A DNA stretch of 64,000 nt from G963422705 sp963422705 (lineage in GTDB: Bacteria; Poribacteria; WGA-4E; WGA-3G): assembly GCA_963422705.1 (NCBI GenBank), contig OY730443.1:372001-436000 (forward strand), in the 5' to 3' direction. Below, piece by piece: positions 17,101-26,375 of the stretch. The first letter of the stretch is position 1. The number at the start of each line of letters is the position of its first letter. Position numbers and translations under genes: made by a program. The notes beneath the pieces are model-generated. The model did not search any database. It had not been told where the DNA came from and saw only the letters and a list, made by a program, of their open reading frames with translations.

Positions 17101-18641
17101 TAGAGCATCCTGGGATACCGCGAAATCACGGCGGGCGGGGTATCATCCCCCATCGAACCGACTGCCTCTTTCTTTAGGGCTATCATCGGCTTAATGAACC
17201 GCTCCACATCCTCAGTGGTGTAGCCAAACGTTATTTGTGATAGTGCTAACTGTTCCACGGCGTTTTCTGGCTGTGAGGTGGGGGCTGTCGATGTGATGTC
17301 AGATTCTCCCGGATTGAGCAACGTTTTCAGGGGTATGATACCTTTCCGAACCCACTCTGTGTAGGGTTTTTGCTGGGCAATGCGCTCTTTGATTTTTGTA
17401 TCTGTTAACAATTCGCCGTTAGCCGTATTAACAGCAATCATCTGTCCGGGTCCTAAACGTCCCTTCTTGACGACGCGGCTATCATCAAGTTCAATAATGC
17501 CGACTTCAGAACCCATCACGACTATTCCATCGTCGGTTACCTTATACCGCGCGGGCCGTAACCCGTTTCTATCCAAACTGGCACCGACAACAACGCCGTC
17601 TGTGAAAGCGACAGCCGCGGGCCCGTCCCACGGTTCGCTGACACAAGAGAGGTATTCATAACACGCTTTCAACGTCTCAGGCATATCGGGAATCTGTTCA
17701 TAAGCTTCAGGAATTAGGCACATCATAGAATGAAGGATGTTTCTCCCGGAGTGCCGTAAGAATTCTAACACATTATCCAAGCTCATGGAATCACTACCAT
17801 GTGGATTGATGATAGGTACCAATTTCTGTATACGTTCTTTCCAGATGGGGGAACCTAAATCTGCTTCTCGTGCTTTCATCCAATTTCGGTTTCCCATCAA
17901 GGTATTAATTTCGCCGTTATGTGCGAGCATTCGGAACGGCTGGGCGAGCTTCCAAGTTGATGAAGTATTTGTACTATAACGCTGATGGAAAACGGCTAAA
18001 GCTGCCTCAAAATCGGTGTTTTGTAAATCCGGATAGAAGGATGCCAGTTGCGGGGCTACCAGTAAGCCTTTGTAGACAATCGTACGATGAGAAAAAGATG
18101 CGACGTGAAACGCCTCTAATCCCGCTTCAGTGATGTGATGTTCTAATTCCTTGCAGATAAGATAAAGTTCCTGTTCGAATGCGTTGTCGGTAAGATGTGC
18201 GGGCTTTCCTACCAATACCTGTTGAATATCGGGCAAGGTTGCCAAGGCTTTTTCGCCAATCGCTTTAAAATTTATAGGAACTGGCCGCCATCCGAGGAGG
18301 GGAATACTGTATTTTTGTAATGTTTTTTCAATCAGCAATCGTCCGTGTGCGTGTGCAGTCCTGTCGTGTCTCGGTAGAAAAATCATGCCGACACCAAATT
18401 TGTTGATGGACCCAAGGTGTACGCCGAGTTTTTCAAGTTCTTTACGGAAGAGTTTCTCCGGAATTTGGGTTAGGATTCCCGCACCGTCACCGGTTTTGGC
18501 ATCCGCTGCTACCGCGCCACGATGTGTTAAATTTGTCACCGCTTGTAGTGCCATCTTAATAATTTCGTGGATGCGATTTCCTGATTGGTTTGCAACGAAT
18601 CCAATACCGCAAGCATCTTTTTCCTTTAAATCGTTATACAT
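14121..18641 (-). CDS. gltB: Glutamate synthase large subunit
   Basis: GltB transfers the amide of glutamine to 2-oxoglutarate, making two glutamates. The ATG at 18641 is preferred over the upstream TTG at 18671; it gives a ten-residue propeptide before the nucleophile Cys11 (DACGIGFVA). Domains in order: class II glutamine amidotransferase (1-400), central region, FMN-binding synthase domain (about 850-1200, with GEGGEDSERY and GNEGGTGASP), the 3Fe-4S cysteines in CIMARQCHLNTCPVG, and the GXGXG C-terminal domain. The last 30 residues are Pro-rich then Lys/Arg-rich, an odd extension. The length of 1506 matches the family. No gltD small subunit is nearby. Confidence 0.97.
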   Translation of the reverse strand: MYNDLKEKDACGIGFVANQSGNRIHEIIKMALQAVTNLTHRGAVAADAKTGDGAGILTQIPEKLFRKELEKLGVHLGSINKFGVGMIFLPRHDRTAHAHGRLLIEKTLQKYSIPLLGWRPVPINFKAIGEKALATLPDIQQVLVGKPAHLTDNAFEQELYLICKELEHHITEAGLEAFHVASFSHRTIVYKGLLVAPQLASFYPDLQNTDFEAALAVFHQRYSTNTSSTWKLAQPFRMLAHNGEINTLMGNRNWMKAREADLGSPIWKERIQKLVPIINPHGSDSMSLDNVLEFLRHSGRNILHSMMCLIPEAYEQIPDMPETLKACYEYLSCVSEPWDGPAAVAFTDGVVVGASLDRNGLRPARYKVTDDGIVVMGSEVGIIELDDSRVVKKGRLGPGQMIAVNTANGELLTDTKIKERIAQQKPYTEWVRKGIIPLKTLLNPGESDITSTAPTSQPENAVEQLALSQITFGYTTEDVERFIKPMIALKKEAVGSMGDDTPPAVISRYPRMLYSYFKQRFAQVTNPAIDSLRERLVMSLTTYLGQRSSLLTETAEHSRLIRITSPVLENEELHALQVQKLPEFQVATLPIHFPVDSGIQGLDTALEQLCERASTEISSGKVLLILSDKAVNAGHAPIPMALAVGAVHHHLIREGKRMQASLIAEAGDVREEHHYAVLLGYGADAINPYLAFTTIAQLAASDELEGLTVSEAVENYKSAIEKGILKIMAKMGISTVSSYRGAQVFEAIGIHPEVIDRCFTGTPSRLSGINFEHIAAETLHFHTKAFSGTDRSHSLEEAGHFRFRRNGEFHAYNPTVFKSLHRFVKNGKSEDYEKYVAAVEEGEPSSLRELLDFKPGTAIPIEEVEPAEQIVQRFTTGSMSFGALSRETHETFAIAMNRLGAKSGSGEGGEDSERYKVRPNGDIASSALKQVASGRFGVTPAYLVSAKELEIKMAQGSKPGEGGQIPGHKVTEEIAAVRHSVPGVPLISPPPHHDIYSIEDLAQLIYDLKQANPDAKVAVKLVSGFLIGTIASGVAKGYADVIQISGNEGGTGASPLSSIKNAGTPWELGLAETQRALVANELRARVILRVDGGLRSGRDIVMAAMLGAEEYGFGTIAMVAAGCIMARQCHLNTCPVGITTQDLALRARYPGTPEMVINFMLGVANEIREILANLGYRALNDVIGRPELLERKDLSDYPKAAMLDLSEILTPAEQTGKQPRYHMQPRNERKDTPLDDKILKDAQSAIQHKETIQLSYPIRNIHRTVGAKLSGNIANRYGDEGLPDATIRCSFYGSAGQSFGAFCIRGVNLMLIGEANDYVGKGMAGGEIVIKPAAVAKFQSQENTIIGNTVLYGATGGELYAAGQAGERFGVRNSGATAIIEGVGDHACEYMTAGTVVILGETGRNFGAGMTGGNAYVLDESGKFQTKCNPELIKLDDVTAKEDIDTLALLIRKHAELTGSRRAKHIRDNWEAFLPKFRKVVVPPPPPSPVPERQKRKNTRRKKPKR

Positions 18642-18866
18642 CTGTAAACTGACTCTCCATCCTTTCTTCAATTTTTTCGTCTGTTAAAGCGATAAAATCG
18701 TTCTTGTGCGAAACTTCCTATGCCTATCTCATTAGAAACATTTTGTCCATTATGCTTAGGACTTCGTACACTTATGTCCACATTTTCTTCGTTTATCGCG
18801 TTTGCATGTTGGGGGCCCTTTTGCACGTGTAAATTGGGCAAGAGCACTTATGACACTTTAGTAAAC

Positions 18867-18895
18867 ATGATATCTTAATTTAGTCTGAAAGTCAA
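18867..18895 (-). promoter_or_regulatory. Sigma-70 promoter for gltB
   Basis: On the minus strand TTGACT (18890-18895) is followed after 17 bases by TATCAT (18867-18872). It lies between the stop of the gamma-glutamyltransferase gene and gltB, leaving a leader of about 220 bases. Confidence 0.7.
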
Positions 18896-18912
18896 GAAAA
18901 TTTCAATGTTCT

Positions 18913-20523
18913 TTAATATCCGATAGCGCAACCGTCTCGTCTCGGGTCAGAGCCGGCGATAAGGGTATTGTATTCCGGATGAACAAAAATTGCCTGCCCG
19001 CCGCCAAAAAAAGTACTGCCTGGCACAATGTGATGCCCTTTTTGGGCCAACGTCGTTTGTGCGTTCATCGGAATGCCGGTTTCAAGCATAATCCGTTCCC
19101 CGTCAAGTACCCGAAAGCGGGGTGCATCCAACGCAGATTGAACGTCCATGTTAAAGTCAACCAGATTGGATACCAACTGTAAATGTCCTTGTGGCTGCAT
19201 TTGTCCACCCATCACCCCAAACGTGACTAACGGAATTCCATTTTGGGCAATCATGCCGGGGATAATCGTGTGTAGCGTCCGTTTATATGGTGCGATGCAG
19301 TTCACATGCTGGGGATTGAGCGAAAATCCTGCCCCTCGATTTTGCAACATGATGCCAGTCTCACCCGCAACCAACCCTGAACCGAATCCCGCAAAGAGGC
19401 TGTTAATAAACGAGACGACATTGCGTTCAGTATCGACGACGGAAAGGTAGACAGTATCACTGCCCATCAAGGGGGTGCCGGCACTCGGTTCACTATTTGC
19501 CCGTTCTGGTGAAATGCGCATCTGCTGATTTTGGGTGTACGCCTCAGAGAGGAGCCCTGCGACGGGTACGTTAACAAACGTTGGATCTGTCACGTATTGA
19601 TACAGAGCGGCAAATCCGAATTTCATCGCCTCAATTGCGTGGTGGATATGTTCAGGGCTGTTATGCCCCATTGCGCGAATATCAAACCCTTCAACGATAT
19701 TAAGCGCGAGTAGCGCAGCGATACCTTGTCCGTTCGGCGGTATTTCGTAAATGTCGTAACCCCGGTAATTTGTGGAAATCGGTTCCACCCAATCTGAACG
19801 ATGTTCTTGGAAATCCTGCATCGTGAACAGTCCACCGTTTTCGTCGGAAAATTTGACGATGTTTTCCGCAATTTCGCCATGATAGAATGCATTCGTTCCC
19901 CCTTCCGCTATCAGACGAAACGTGCGTGCGAGGTTCGGTTGACGAAAAATTTCGCCCGGCGCAGGGGCATTACCGTTATTAAGGTAAGTTCTCTCACTAT
20001 CCGGATGTTGGGCTAACATCCCCGCACTTGCTTGCCACGCCATCGCAATCTGTGGACTGACAGGAAACCCGTTTTCAGCGTACTCAACTGCCGGCTGAAG
20101 CACTTCTGCTAAGGACATCGTTCCGGCCGCATCAAGCAACGTTGCCCAGCCGTCAACCGTGCCCGGGACAGTGACGGGGTACAAGCTTCCCACAGAAGGG
20201 ATACTAGTGAGCCCTTGTTTGACAAAGAATTCCCGTTCTGCAGCGTACGGTGCTCTCCCGCTTGCGTTTAACCCACGAATCCTTCCTTCTTTTGGCTGAT
20301 AGAACAGCATAAAAGCATCACCGCCGATACCTGTCGACATCGGCTCGACAACGTTAAGCACTGCAGCTGTCGCGACTGCCGCATCAATCGCATTACCACC
20401 AGCACGCAGAATCTGTAAACCGCTTTGGGCAGCAAGCGGTTGACTGGTGGCAACTGCCCCGTGTTGACAGATAATGGCCGAACGTCCCGGCCCAAAACGG
20501 TTAGTTCTATATTCATTAAACAC
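18913..20523 (-). CDS. ggt: Gamma-glutamyltransferase (YwrD-like)
   Basis: The 536-residue protein belongs to the gamma-glutamyltransferase/glutathione hydrolase family of self-cleaving N-terminal nucleophile enzymes. It shows GGNAIDAAVATAAVLNVVEP, STGIGGDAF, and the cleavage/nucleophile site at Thr357 in MGSDTVYLSVVD, followed by FINSLFAGFGSG and the NRGAGFSLNP segment. The closest style is the YwrD type. There is no signal peptide, so it is probably cytoplasmic, in contrast to periplasmic Ggt enzymes. It lies upstream of gltB on the same strand but gltB has its own promoter. Confidence 0.94.
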   Translation of the reverse strand: MFNEYRTNRFGPGRSAIICQHGAVATSQPLAAQSGLQILRAGGNAIDAAVATAAVLNVVEPMSTGIGGDAFMLFYQPKEGRIRGLNASGRAPYAAEREFFVKQGLTSIPSVGSLYPVTVPGTVDGWATLLDAAGTMSLAEVLQPAVEYAENGFPVSPQIAMAWQASAGMLAQHPDSERTYLNNGNAPAPGEIFRQPNLARTFRLIAEGGTNAFYHGEIAENIVKFSDENGGLFTMQDFQEHRSDWVEPISTNYRGYDIYEIPPNGQGIAALLALNIVEGFDIRAMGHNSPEHIHHAIEAMKFGFAALYQYVTDPTFVNVPVAGLLSEAYTQNQQMRISPERANSEPSAGTPLMGSDTVYLSVVDTERNVVSFINSLFAGFGSGLVAGETGIMLQNRGAGFSLNPQHVNCIAPYKRTLHTIIPGMIAQNGIPLVTFGVMGGQMQPQGHLQLVSNLVDFNMDVQSALDAPRFRVLDGERIMLETGIPMNAQTTLAQKGHHIVPGSTFFGGGQAIFVHPEYNTLIAGSDPRRDGCAIGY

Positions 20524-20895
20524 GCTGTTTCTCCCAATTTCAGACTGTTTATAATCGGGCTATTTAGCTCTCCCTTAAAAACGTGCACGAAATCGCAAGG
20601 CATTCCGGTATGAGTGAGTTCCAGCTCACGACTTGCTCCGAAAATTCAGGAACCGTCGAAAATAAAATGAACTCTAGTTCATAAAAGAGTATAGCACTCC
20701 CCCTCTTTCTTGTCAAATGTAGGTTCGTTGTTCCTATATTATGCCATGGATTGCGGGATAAATCGGGGTTTTCAAATTTTTCAGTTGATAAACACGCTTT
20801 TTTGATAAAGTATACCTATACACATATAAATACTTTTTACCAGATAAGCATTCAAGCGTTTGTTGTGAAGCAAACCACTCATCAAGGAGTCTTTA
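20524..20895. other. Intergenic region between divergent genes
   Basis: About 370 bases between the start of the gamma-glutamyltransferase gene (minus) and a small plus-strand frame. Apart from the promoter at 20802-20830, nothing recognisable is seen. Confidence 0.6.
20802..20830 (+). promoter_or_regulatory. Sigma-70 promoter, TTGATA-N17-TATAAA
   Basis: TTGATA (20802-20807) and TATAAA (20825-20830) are exactly 17 bases apart, facing the small frame at 20896 and lpdA. Confidence 0.65.
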
Positions 20896-21219
20896 ATGAA
20901 TTTCTCAACAACTGTGAGAAGTAAGATTAACGTACGTTCTGCATCAGCGCTTGAGCCGAAACTGATAAGTCCGGAGATGATAAAAGTCGATGACTTTATT
21001 ATTAATAATGAATTCCAAAAACGTGAAATTTGGGATGTCGTGAAATTGGGCTGGCAGCGGGCAACCGTTACTGGCTCTATTCATACAATTGCGAAATCGC
21101 AGCGTCGGCACGGAGCGGCGTTTGCAGTGAGAGTGGTATTAGCTCAGCGTAATATGCTTATGTCGTCGCTTCGTGTTAATTTCCCAATTATGTCTCTTGT
21201 GTGTAGACTTGCAATTTGA
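20896..21219 (+). CDS. Small hypothetical protein upstream of lpdA
   Basis: A 107-residue frame starts at ATG 20896 behind AAGGAG and downstream of a good promoter. The first 70 residues look like a plausible soluble protein (KLISPEMIKVDDFIINNEF, REIWDVVKLGWQ) but the C-terminal part does not. It may be a real small gene, a decayed gene, or a translated leader of lpdA, whose ATG is 55 bases beyond its stop. No family was recognised. Confidence 0.4.
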   Translation: MNFSTTVRSKINVRSASALEPKLISPEMIKVDDFIINNEFQKREIWDVVKLGWQRATVTGSIHTIAKSQRRHGAAFAVRVVLAQRNMLMSSLRVNFPIMSLVCRLAI

Positions 21220-21273
21220 GACGTTTTGGTGTAGGATGCACTGCATGGAATTTCACCAGAGACAGGAGCATTT

Positions 21274-22659
21274 ATGTCTAGTTACGATATTGGAATTATT
21301 GGTGGGGGGCCAGGCGGTTACGTGGCTGCCATCAAAGCGTCGCAGATGGGCGGCACCGTTTGCCTCATAGAAAAAGGGGCATGGGGCGGCACGTGTCTCA
21401 ATCGTGGATGTATTCCTACCAAAACCCTGTTTTCGGTAGCGACACTTGCCACACACGTTCAGGATGCGTCAGCCTTAGGGCTACAGATTAAGGAATCCGC
21501 GATTGATTACGCGCAAGTATTAGTACACAAAAACGCTGTCGTTCAGCGGTTAACGGGTGGTATCGCGCAATTACTGAAAGGTAATGGGGTTAACACGGTT
21601 AACGGCACGGCAAGACTCATCGATAAAAACACGATTGCTGTTAGTAAACCGGACGGCACAACTGAGCAGGTACATGCAAAAAGTGTTATTATCGCTACCG
21701 GCTCTGAGCCCGCTGCGCCTCCTATTTTTGAGATTGATGAAACCCACGTTTTGACGACAACGGGGATTCTTAACCTTACGGTGCTTCCTAAAAGCCTGAT
21801 TATTGTTGGAGGTGGCGTTTCTGGCTGCGAATTTGCGTCTATTTTTAACGCCCTCGGTTGCAACGTCACTGTGCTAGAACTTCTACCTGACATTTTAGCG
21901 ACAGAAGATGTTCACGTTATTCGTCATATCAAACTCTTCATGAAGCGAAAAGGGATTAATATCAAGACGAGTGCGAAGCTCGCCCATGTTGAAAAAAAAG
22001 AGACAAGCGTTACCGCAGTGCTTGAATCTGGTGAGGAATTCACAGCAGAAAAGATACTTATCTCAATCGGGCGACGTTTTAATACAACGGACATCGGTTT
22101 AGAAAATGTCGGGATTCTGACAGATAACGGGAAAATTCGGGTGAATTCACAGATGCAGACGAATATTCCGGGCCTCTATGCGGTTGGAGATGTCGCGAGC
22201 CGGTATCTATTGGCACACGTTGCCTCGGCGGAAGGGAAGGTGGCGGCACAGAACGGCTTGGGGAAAACCGATGTGATGATGGACTACCAGGTGATTCCGT
22301 GGTGCGTTTTTACCTTACCCGAAATTGGACACGTTGGTATGACGGAAAAAGATGCGGTGGATGAAGGCTACACAGTGCAGGTTGGTAGATTTCCGTATAT
22401 GACAAATGGCATGGCGTTGGGAATGCGAGAGATTGACGGGTTTGTAAAAACCGTTGCAGATGCGGATAACGGGGATATCCTTGGGGTGCATATCGTCGGG
22501 GCACATGCCTCAACACTGATTCATGAGGGCGCAATAGCCATTCGCCTAGGAGCGACTGTGATGGAGCTTGCACGTACTATCCACGCACATCCAACCCTCG
22601 CGGAGATAGTGATGGAATCCGCTGAGGCAGCCTACGGCAAGGCTATTCATTCTTTTTAA
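21274..22659 (+). CDS. lpdA: Dihydrolipoyl dehydrogenase
   Basis: LpdA reoxidises dihydrolipoamide of 2-oxoacid dehydrogenase complexes or the glycine cleavage system with NAD. The 461-residue protein shows the FAD-binding GGGPGGYVAAIKA, the redox-active disulfide C41/C46 in GGTCLNRGCIPTK, the NAD-binding GGGVSGCEFASIF, the second FAD motif LYAVGDV, and the catalytic His439-Glu444 pair in HAHPTLAEIVME. No E1/E2 or lipoyl protein genes adjoin it here. Its stop overlaps by four bases the stop of the convergent kinase gene. Confidence 0.97.
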   Translation: MSSYDIGIIGGGPGGYVAAIKASQMGGTVCLIEKGAWGGTCLNRGCIPTKTLFSVATLATHVQDASALGLQIKESAIDYAQVLVHKNAVVQRLTGGIAQLLKGNGVNTVNGTARLIDKNTIAVSKPDGTTEQVHAKSVIIATGSEPAAPPIFEIDETHVLTTTGILNLTVLPKSLIIVGGGVSGCEFASIFNALGCNVTVLELLPDILATEDVHVIRHIKLFMKRKGINIKTSAKLAHVEKKETSVTAVLESGEEFTAEKILISIGRRFNTTDIGLENVGILTDNGKIRVNSQMQTNIPGLYAVGDVASRYLLAHVASAEGKVAAQNGLGKTDVMMDYQVIPWCVFTLPEIGHVGMTEKDAVDEGYTVQVGRFPYMTNGMALGMREIDGFVKTVADADNGDILGVHIVGAHASTLIHEGAIAIRLGATVMELARTIHAHPTLAEIVMESAEAAYGKAIHSF

Positions 22660-23561
22660 AACCGGACGGCTTCTTGCAGTTCCTGATACCGTGCCGATAT
22701 TTCAGAAAACTGCAGACGGGTTTGCCGGTTTATGCTAAAATCCTCAATGTTAAAAGAGGCGACAACGGTGCCGTAAATCATCGCGCGCCGGATTGCCTCC
22801 TCTGACGTATCGTCAGTCGCCGCGATATAGCCAAGCAAGGCGCCGGCGAAGCTATCCCCCGCTCCCGTCGCATCGATTACGTGTGTGAGTGGGTACGCTG
22901 GTGCGCTGAAGAATGATGATTTTGTGACACTAATTGCACCATGCGCGCCCTTCTTGACGATGACACGCTCCGGTCCATACCCTAAAATTGTGCGTGCCGC
23001 CTGCACTATATTGGAATCTCCGGTGAATAAACGCGCCTCGCTATCATTCAATATCAGGATATCTACGCGCGCTAAAGTTGCCTCTAATGCCTCGCGTGCG
23101 GTGTCAATCCAAAGATCCATCGTATCGATAACAATCAGTTTAGGCTGTGTAGCTTGTTCAATGATGCTCAATTGCAAGTCCGGTGGATTGTTCGCGAGGC
23201 AGAGATATGGGGTTTCCTTGTAAATATCAGGCAAAACGGGATGAACGTCCTTCGCCACGTTCAATTCAGTAAATAACGTCTCGCGTGCGTTAAAGTCTTC
23301 AGCGTAACACCCGCCCCACCGAAACGTTTTGGCGCTGTCAACCTGCTGGAATCCGTCCATATTGATACCGTGTGCCCGTAGCGATTCCGAATATGCCTGT
23401 GGGAAATCGCCCCCGACGGCACTAACAAGACGAACTGGGTGATGAAAAAAACTGGCTGCGACGGCAGCATACAGCGCGGAACCACCGAGTACATCCTCAA
23501 CGCGTTGATGCGGCGTTTCCACGGTATCTAATGTAGCAGAGCCGTAGACTAAAACGCCCAT
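22656..23561 (-). CDS. PfkB-family carbohydrate/nucleoside kinase
   Basis: The 301-residue protein has the PfkB N-terminal GGSALYAAVAA region and the C-terminal signature DATGAGDSFAGALLG, with Asp236 as the catalytic base. PfkB kinases phosphorylate sugars or nucleosides. It lies third after ahcY and a small membrane protein on the same strand; AhcY releases adenosine, so an adenosine or inosine kinase role is a reasonable inference. The sequence alone cannot separate this from ribokinase-like sugar kinases. Confidence 0.9.
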   Translation of the reverse strand: MGVLVYGSATLDTVETPHQRVEDVLGGSALYAAVAASFFHHPVRLVSAVGGDFPQAYSESLRAHGINMDGFQQVDSAKTFRWGGCYAEDFNARETLFTELNVAKDVHPVLPDIYKETPYLCLANNPPDLQLSIIEQATQPKLIVIDTMDLWIDTAREALEATLARVDILILNDSEARLFTGDSNIVQAARTILGYGPERVIVKKGAHGAISVTKSSFFSAPAYPLTHVIDATGAGDSFAGALLGYIAATDDTSEEAIRRAMIYGTVVASFNIEDFSINRQTRLQFSEISARYQELQEAVRF

Positions 23562-23611
23562 TTCATCACCCTATTCTTTCTATTCTCTTCGTTATAATTC
23601 ACTTTTCCGTC

Positions 23612-23842
23612 CTAGAAGGGCCCCGGGCGGTTTTGGTTATCTCGCATTGCACGGATGACACGGCGTAGACGACGTATGAAAATCACACTAAGCGCGATAA
23701 CAACGGGGATTTGCAAGATTTTAAACACCGTTAACAGTGTCATAGGAAGTGCCATCTTCTCAGAATGCGCTAACCAGATCGGAAGCAATAGCATCGCTGA
23801 TAAAAGGATAATGGCGCCCTCCCAGATTTCGATTTTTTTCAT
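23612..23842 (-). CDS. Small two-span membrane protein
   Basis: The ATG at 23842 lies two bases beyond the ahcY stop, with GGGAG-like sequence inside the end of ahcY. The 76-residue product has two hydrophobic segments (GAIILLSAMLLLPIWLA and ILQIPVVIALSVIFI) and a basic tail RRLRRVIRAMRD. It is almost certainly translated with ahcY. The function is unknown; its place in the methyl-cycle operon is the only hint. Confidence 0.75.
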   Translation of the reverse strand: MKKIEIWEGAIILLSAMLLLPIWLAHSEKMALPMTLLTVFKILQIPVVIALSVIFIRRLRRVIRAMRDNQNRPGPF

Positions 23843-23844
23843 GA

Positions 23845-25107
23845 TTATGTCCCCATCTCCCAAGAGTTGAGGTATTTCTCTTGTTCAGCCGTAAGACTAT
23901 CAATGTCAACGCCAAATGCTTCTAATTTCAATTGCGCCACAGTTTCGTCAATGCTAGCGGGTACATCGTAAACCCGATTTTCAAGTTTATCTCTGTTCTT
24001 CGCGATATATTCAACCGCTAATGCTTGATTAGCAAAGCTCATGTCCATCACACTGGCCGGATGTCCCTCAGCGGCTGCTAAGTTGACGAGGCGTCCTTTC
24101 CCGACAAGGAAGAGTTTCTTTCCATCGGGAAGCGTATAAGCCTCAACAAATTCACGTGCATCGTTTTTCTCGACACTCAGTTTTTCAAGTGCGGGAATAT
24201 CAATTTCGACGTTAAAATGTCCAGAATTCGCGATAATCGTGCCGTCCTTCATCCCCTTAAAATGTTCTTCGCGCAACACATGAATATCCCCGGTTAACGT
24301 TATCACCACGTCTGCTTCCTGCACGGCATGCTTCATGGGCATAACGCGGAATCCGTCCATAACTGCTTCCAATGCCTTTAATGCATTAACCTCTGTAACA
24401 ATGACGTTCGCCCCTAAGCCGCGTGCACGGCTTGCCACACCTCTACCGCACCAGCCGTACCCTCCCACGACAACCGTTGTTCCCGCCATAAGTAGATTGG
24501 TTGCCCTGATAATACCATCTAAAGTGCTTTGCCCGGTTCCGTATCGGTTATCAAAGAAATGTTTGGTTTGTGCATCGTTCACTGCAATGATAGGGTACTT
24601 CAGCACACCTTCTGCTGCCATGCTCTTGAGTCGAATGACGCCGGTTGTTGTCTCTTCAGTGCCCGCGATGACTTGTTCGACAAGTGCTGGGTTTGTGTTT
24701 TCAGCGTGGAGCCTGGACACCAAATCTGCCCCGTCATCCATGGTAATCATTGGTTTCAAATCGAGTGTGGCATCAATGTGTTGGTAATAAGTATCGGTAT
24801 CTTCACCGTTAATGGCAAAAACGGGGAGCTGCTCGTGCGCGACGAGAGATGCGGCGACATCATCTTGTGTACTGAGTGGATTTGAGGCACAGACAACCGC
24901 CTTAGCACCGCCTGCCTTCAACGTCTTCATGAGATTTGCGGTTTCGGTTGTGACGTGTAGACATGCCGCAATCCGCAATCCATCGAGCGGTTGTTCCTTT
25001 AAGAACCGTTCTCGGATGGATTCTAAAACGGGCATAAACCGATTTGCCCAATCAATACGTTGTTTTCCGGTTGCCGCCAATTGTGTTGTTTTAATATCGT
25101 AGTTCAT
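23845..25107 (-). CDS. ahcY: Adenosylhomocysteinase
   Basis: AhcY hydrolyses S-adenosylhomocysteine to adenosine and homocysteine with bound NAD. The start at 25107 follows GGAG by six bases and gives 420 residues; the frame is open further upstream but without a ribosome site. Key segments are CLHVTTETANL, the substrate region ITMDDGADLV, GTEETTTGV, the NDAQTKHFFDN segment and the NAD-binding GYGWCGRGVA. The length fits the shorter archaeal/bacterial type without the long insertion. It follows metK by 146 bases on the same strand. Confidence 0.97.
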   Translation of the reverse strand: MNYDIKTTQLAATGKQRIDWANRFMPVLESIRERFLKEQPLDGLRIAACLHVTTETANLMKTLKAGGAKAVVCASNPLSTQDDVAASLVAHEQLPVFAINGEDTDTYYQHIDATLDLKPMITMDDGADLVSRLHAENTNPALVEQVIAGTEETTTGVIRLKSMAAEGVLKYPIIAVNDAQTKHFFDNRYGTGQSTLDGIIRATNLLMAGTTVVVGGYGWCGRGVASRARGLGANVIVTEVNALKALEAVMDGFRVMPMKHAVQEADVVITLTGDIHVLREEHFKGMKDGTIIANSGHFNVEIDIPALEKLSVEKNDAREFVEAYTLPDGKKLFLVGKGRLVNLAAAEGHPASVMDMSFANQALAVEYIAKNRDKLENRVYDVPASIDETVAQLKLEAFGVDIDSLTAEQEKYLNSWEMGT

Positions 25108-25253
25108 CAGTTCTCCATTCCAATAAAGCACAATCGAAACGTCCCTCACGGTTACGCGGGGATAGTTCATGCGAAACTTGCCTAACTGCCTTTTTCTTCC
25201 GACTTGCTTATGGGGACAGGGATAAAAACCGTTTTTTCTGCATCAAAAGGTGT

Positions 25254-26375
25254 CTATTGGAGTTTTTCAACGTAATCGGTTTTTTCCCAGGTAAATCCTG
25301 GCTCATCTCGCCCGAAATGTCCATAAACTGCGGTATTTCGATAAATAGGTTTTCGCAGTTCCAAGCGTTCAATGATACCGTTTGGGGTTAAATCGAAATG
25401 CTGCTTAGCGAGTTGTGTTGCACGCGCGTCATTACCGGTTCCAAAGGTATCCACCATAACGGATACAGGTTCTGTTCTCCCAATTGCGTAAGAGAGTTGG
25501 ATTTCACATCGCTCTGCTAATCCGGCGGCCACAATATTTTTGGCGGCGTGTCGCGCGGCATAAGTTGCGCTTCTGTCGACTTTAGTTGGATCTTTGCCAG
25601 AGAAAGCGCCACCCCCGTGTCGCCCCATTCCCCCGTAGGTATCAACAATAATTTTTCGTCCGGTTAATCCAGCATCTCCTTGTGGCCCCCCCGTCACAAA
25701 ACGGCCGGTTGGATTGATATGATATTCAATCTGGGAACCTCGAAGATGTTCAGGGATAATTTTTTTGATGACTTCTTCGACAATAGCTTCTTTCAGTGTT
25801 GCATCTTCGACATCAGGATGGTGTTGGGTAGAAATAACGACTGCTGTGACGGCTTTGGGTTTATTGTCTACATATTGAACTGTCACCTGCGATTTTCCGT
25901 CGGGGCGGATAAAATCGAGGATTTTGTCCTTGCGCACTTGTGCTAATCGGCGAGTCAGTTGGTGGGCGAGTGTAATTGGCAACGGCATCAGTTGCGGTGT
26001 TTCTGTACAAGCGTAACCAAACATGATGCCCTGGTCACCGGCCCCACCGGGATTCACTCCCATTGCAATATCAGGCGATTGCTTGTCAAGGAGGCTCAGA
26101 ACGACACTATTTTGAGCATCAAAGCCGTAGTTAATATCGGTATAACCGATGTCAGTGAAAACGTTGCGTGCGATGTGTTGAGCATCATAGGTAGCAGTGG
26201 TTGTGATTTCACCGGTAATGATGGCAAGTCCGGTTGTTACCAAAGTTTCACAGGCGACTCTACCTGTTTGATCACTTTTGAGTATTGCATCCAGCACCGC
26301 ATCAGAGATTTGGTCTGCGATTTTATCTGGATGTCCTTCGGTGACAGATTCGGACGTAAAGAGAAGGGTGTTCAA
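25254..26375 (-). CDS. metK: S-adenosylmethionine synthetase
   Basis: MetK makes S-adenosylmethionine from ATP and methionine. No ATG is available; the best start is the TTG at 26375, six bases after AGGAGA, while another TTG at 26381 is too close to that site. The 373-residue product shows SVTEGHPDKIADQISDAVLD, the GGAGDQGIMFGYA loop and GGGAFSGKDPTKVDRSA phosphate-binding segment. It heads a minus-strand group with ahcY, a small membrane protein and a PfkB kinase. Confidence 0.97.
   Translation of the reverse strand: MNTLLFTSESVTEGHPDKIADQISDAVLDAILKSDQTGRVACETLVTTGLAIITGEITTTATYDAQHIARNVFTDIGYTDINYGFDAQNSVVLSLLDKQSPDIAMGVNPGGAGDQGIMFGYACTETPQLMPLPITLAHQLTRRLAQVRKDKILDFIRPDGKSQVTVQYVDNKPKAVTAVVISTQHHPDVEDATLKEAIVEEVIKKIIPEHLRGSQIEYHINPTGRFVTGGPQGDAGLTGRKIIVDTYGGMGRHGGGAFSGKDPTKVDRSATYAARHAAKNIVAAGLAERCEIQLSYAIGRTEPVSVMVDTFGTGNDARATQLAKQHFDLTPNGIIERLELRKPIYRNTAVYGHFGRDEPGFTWEKTDYVEKLQ

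Noticed and set aside
25108..25253. A possible SAH or SAM riboswitch between metK and ahcY
   Set aside because: I compared the leader with the core motifs I remember for these riboswitches and found no match; a covariance-model search would be decisive.
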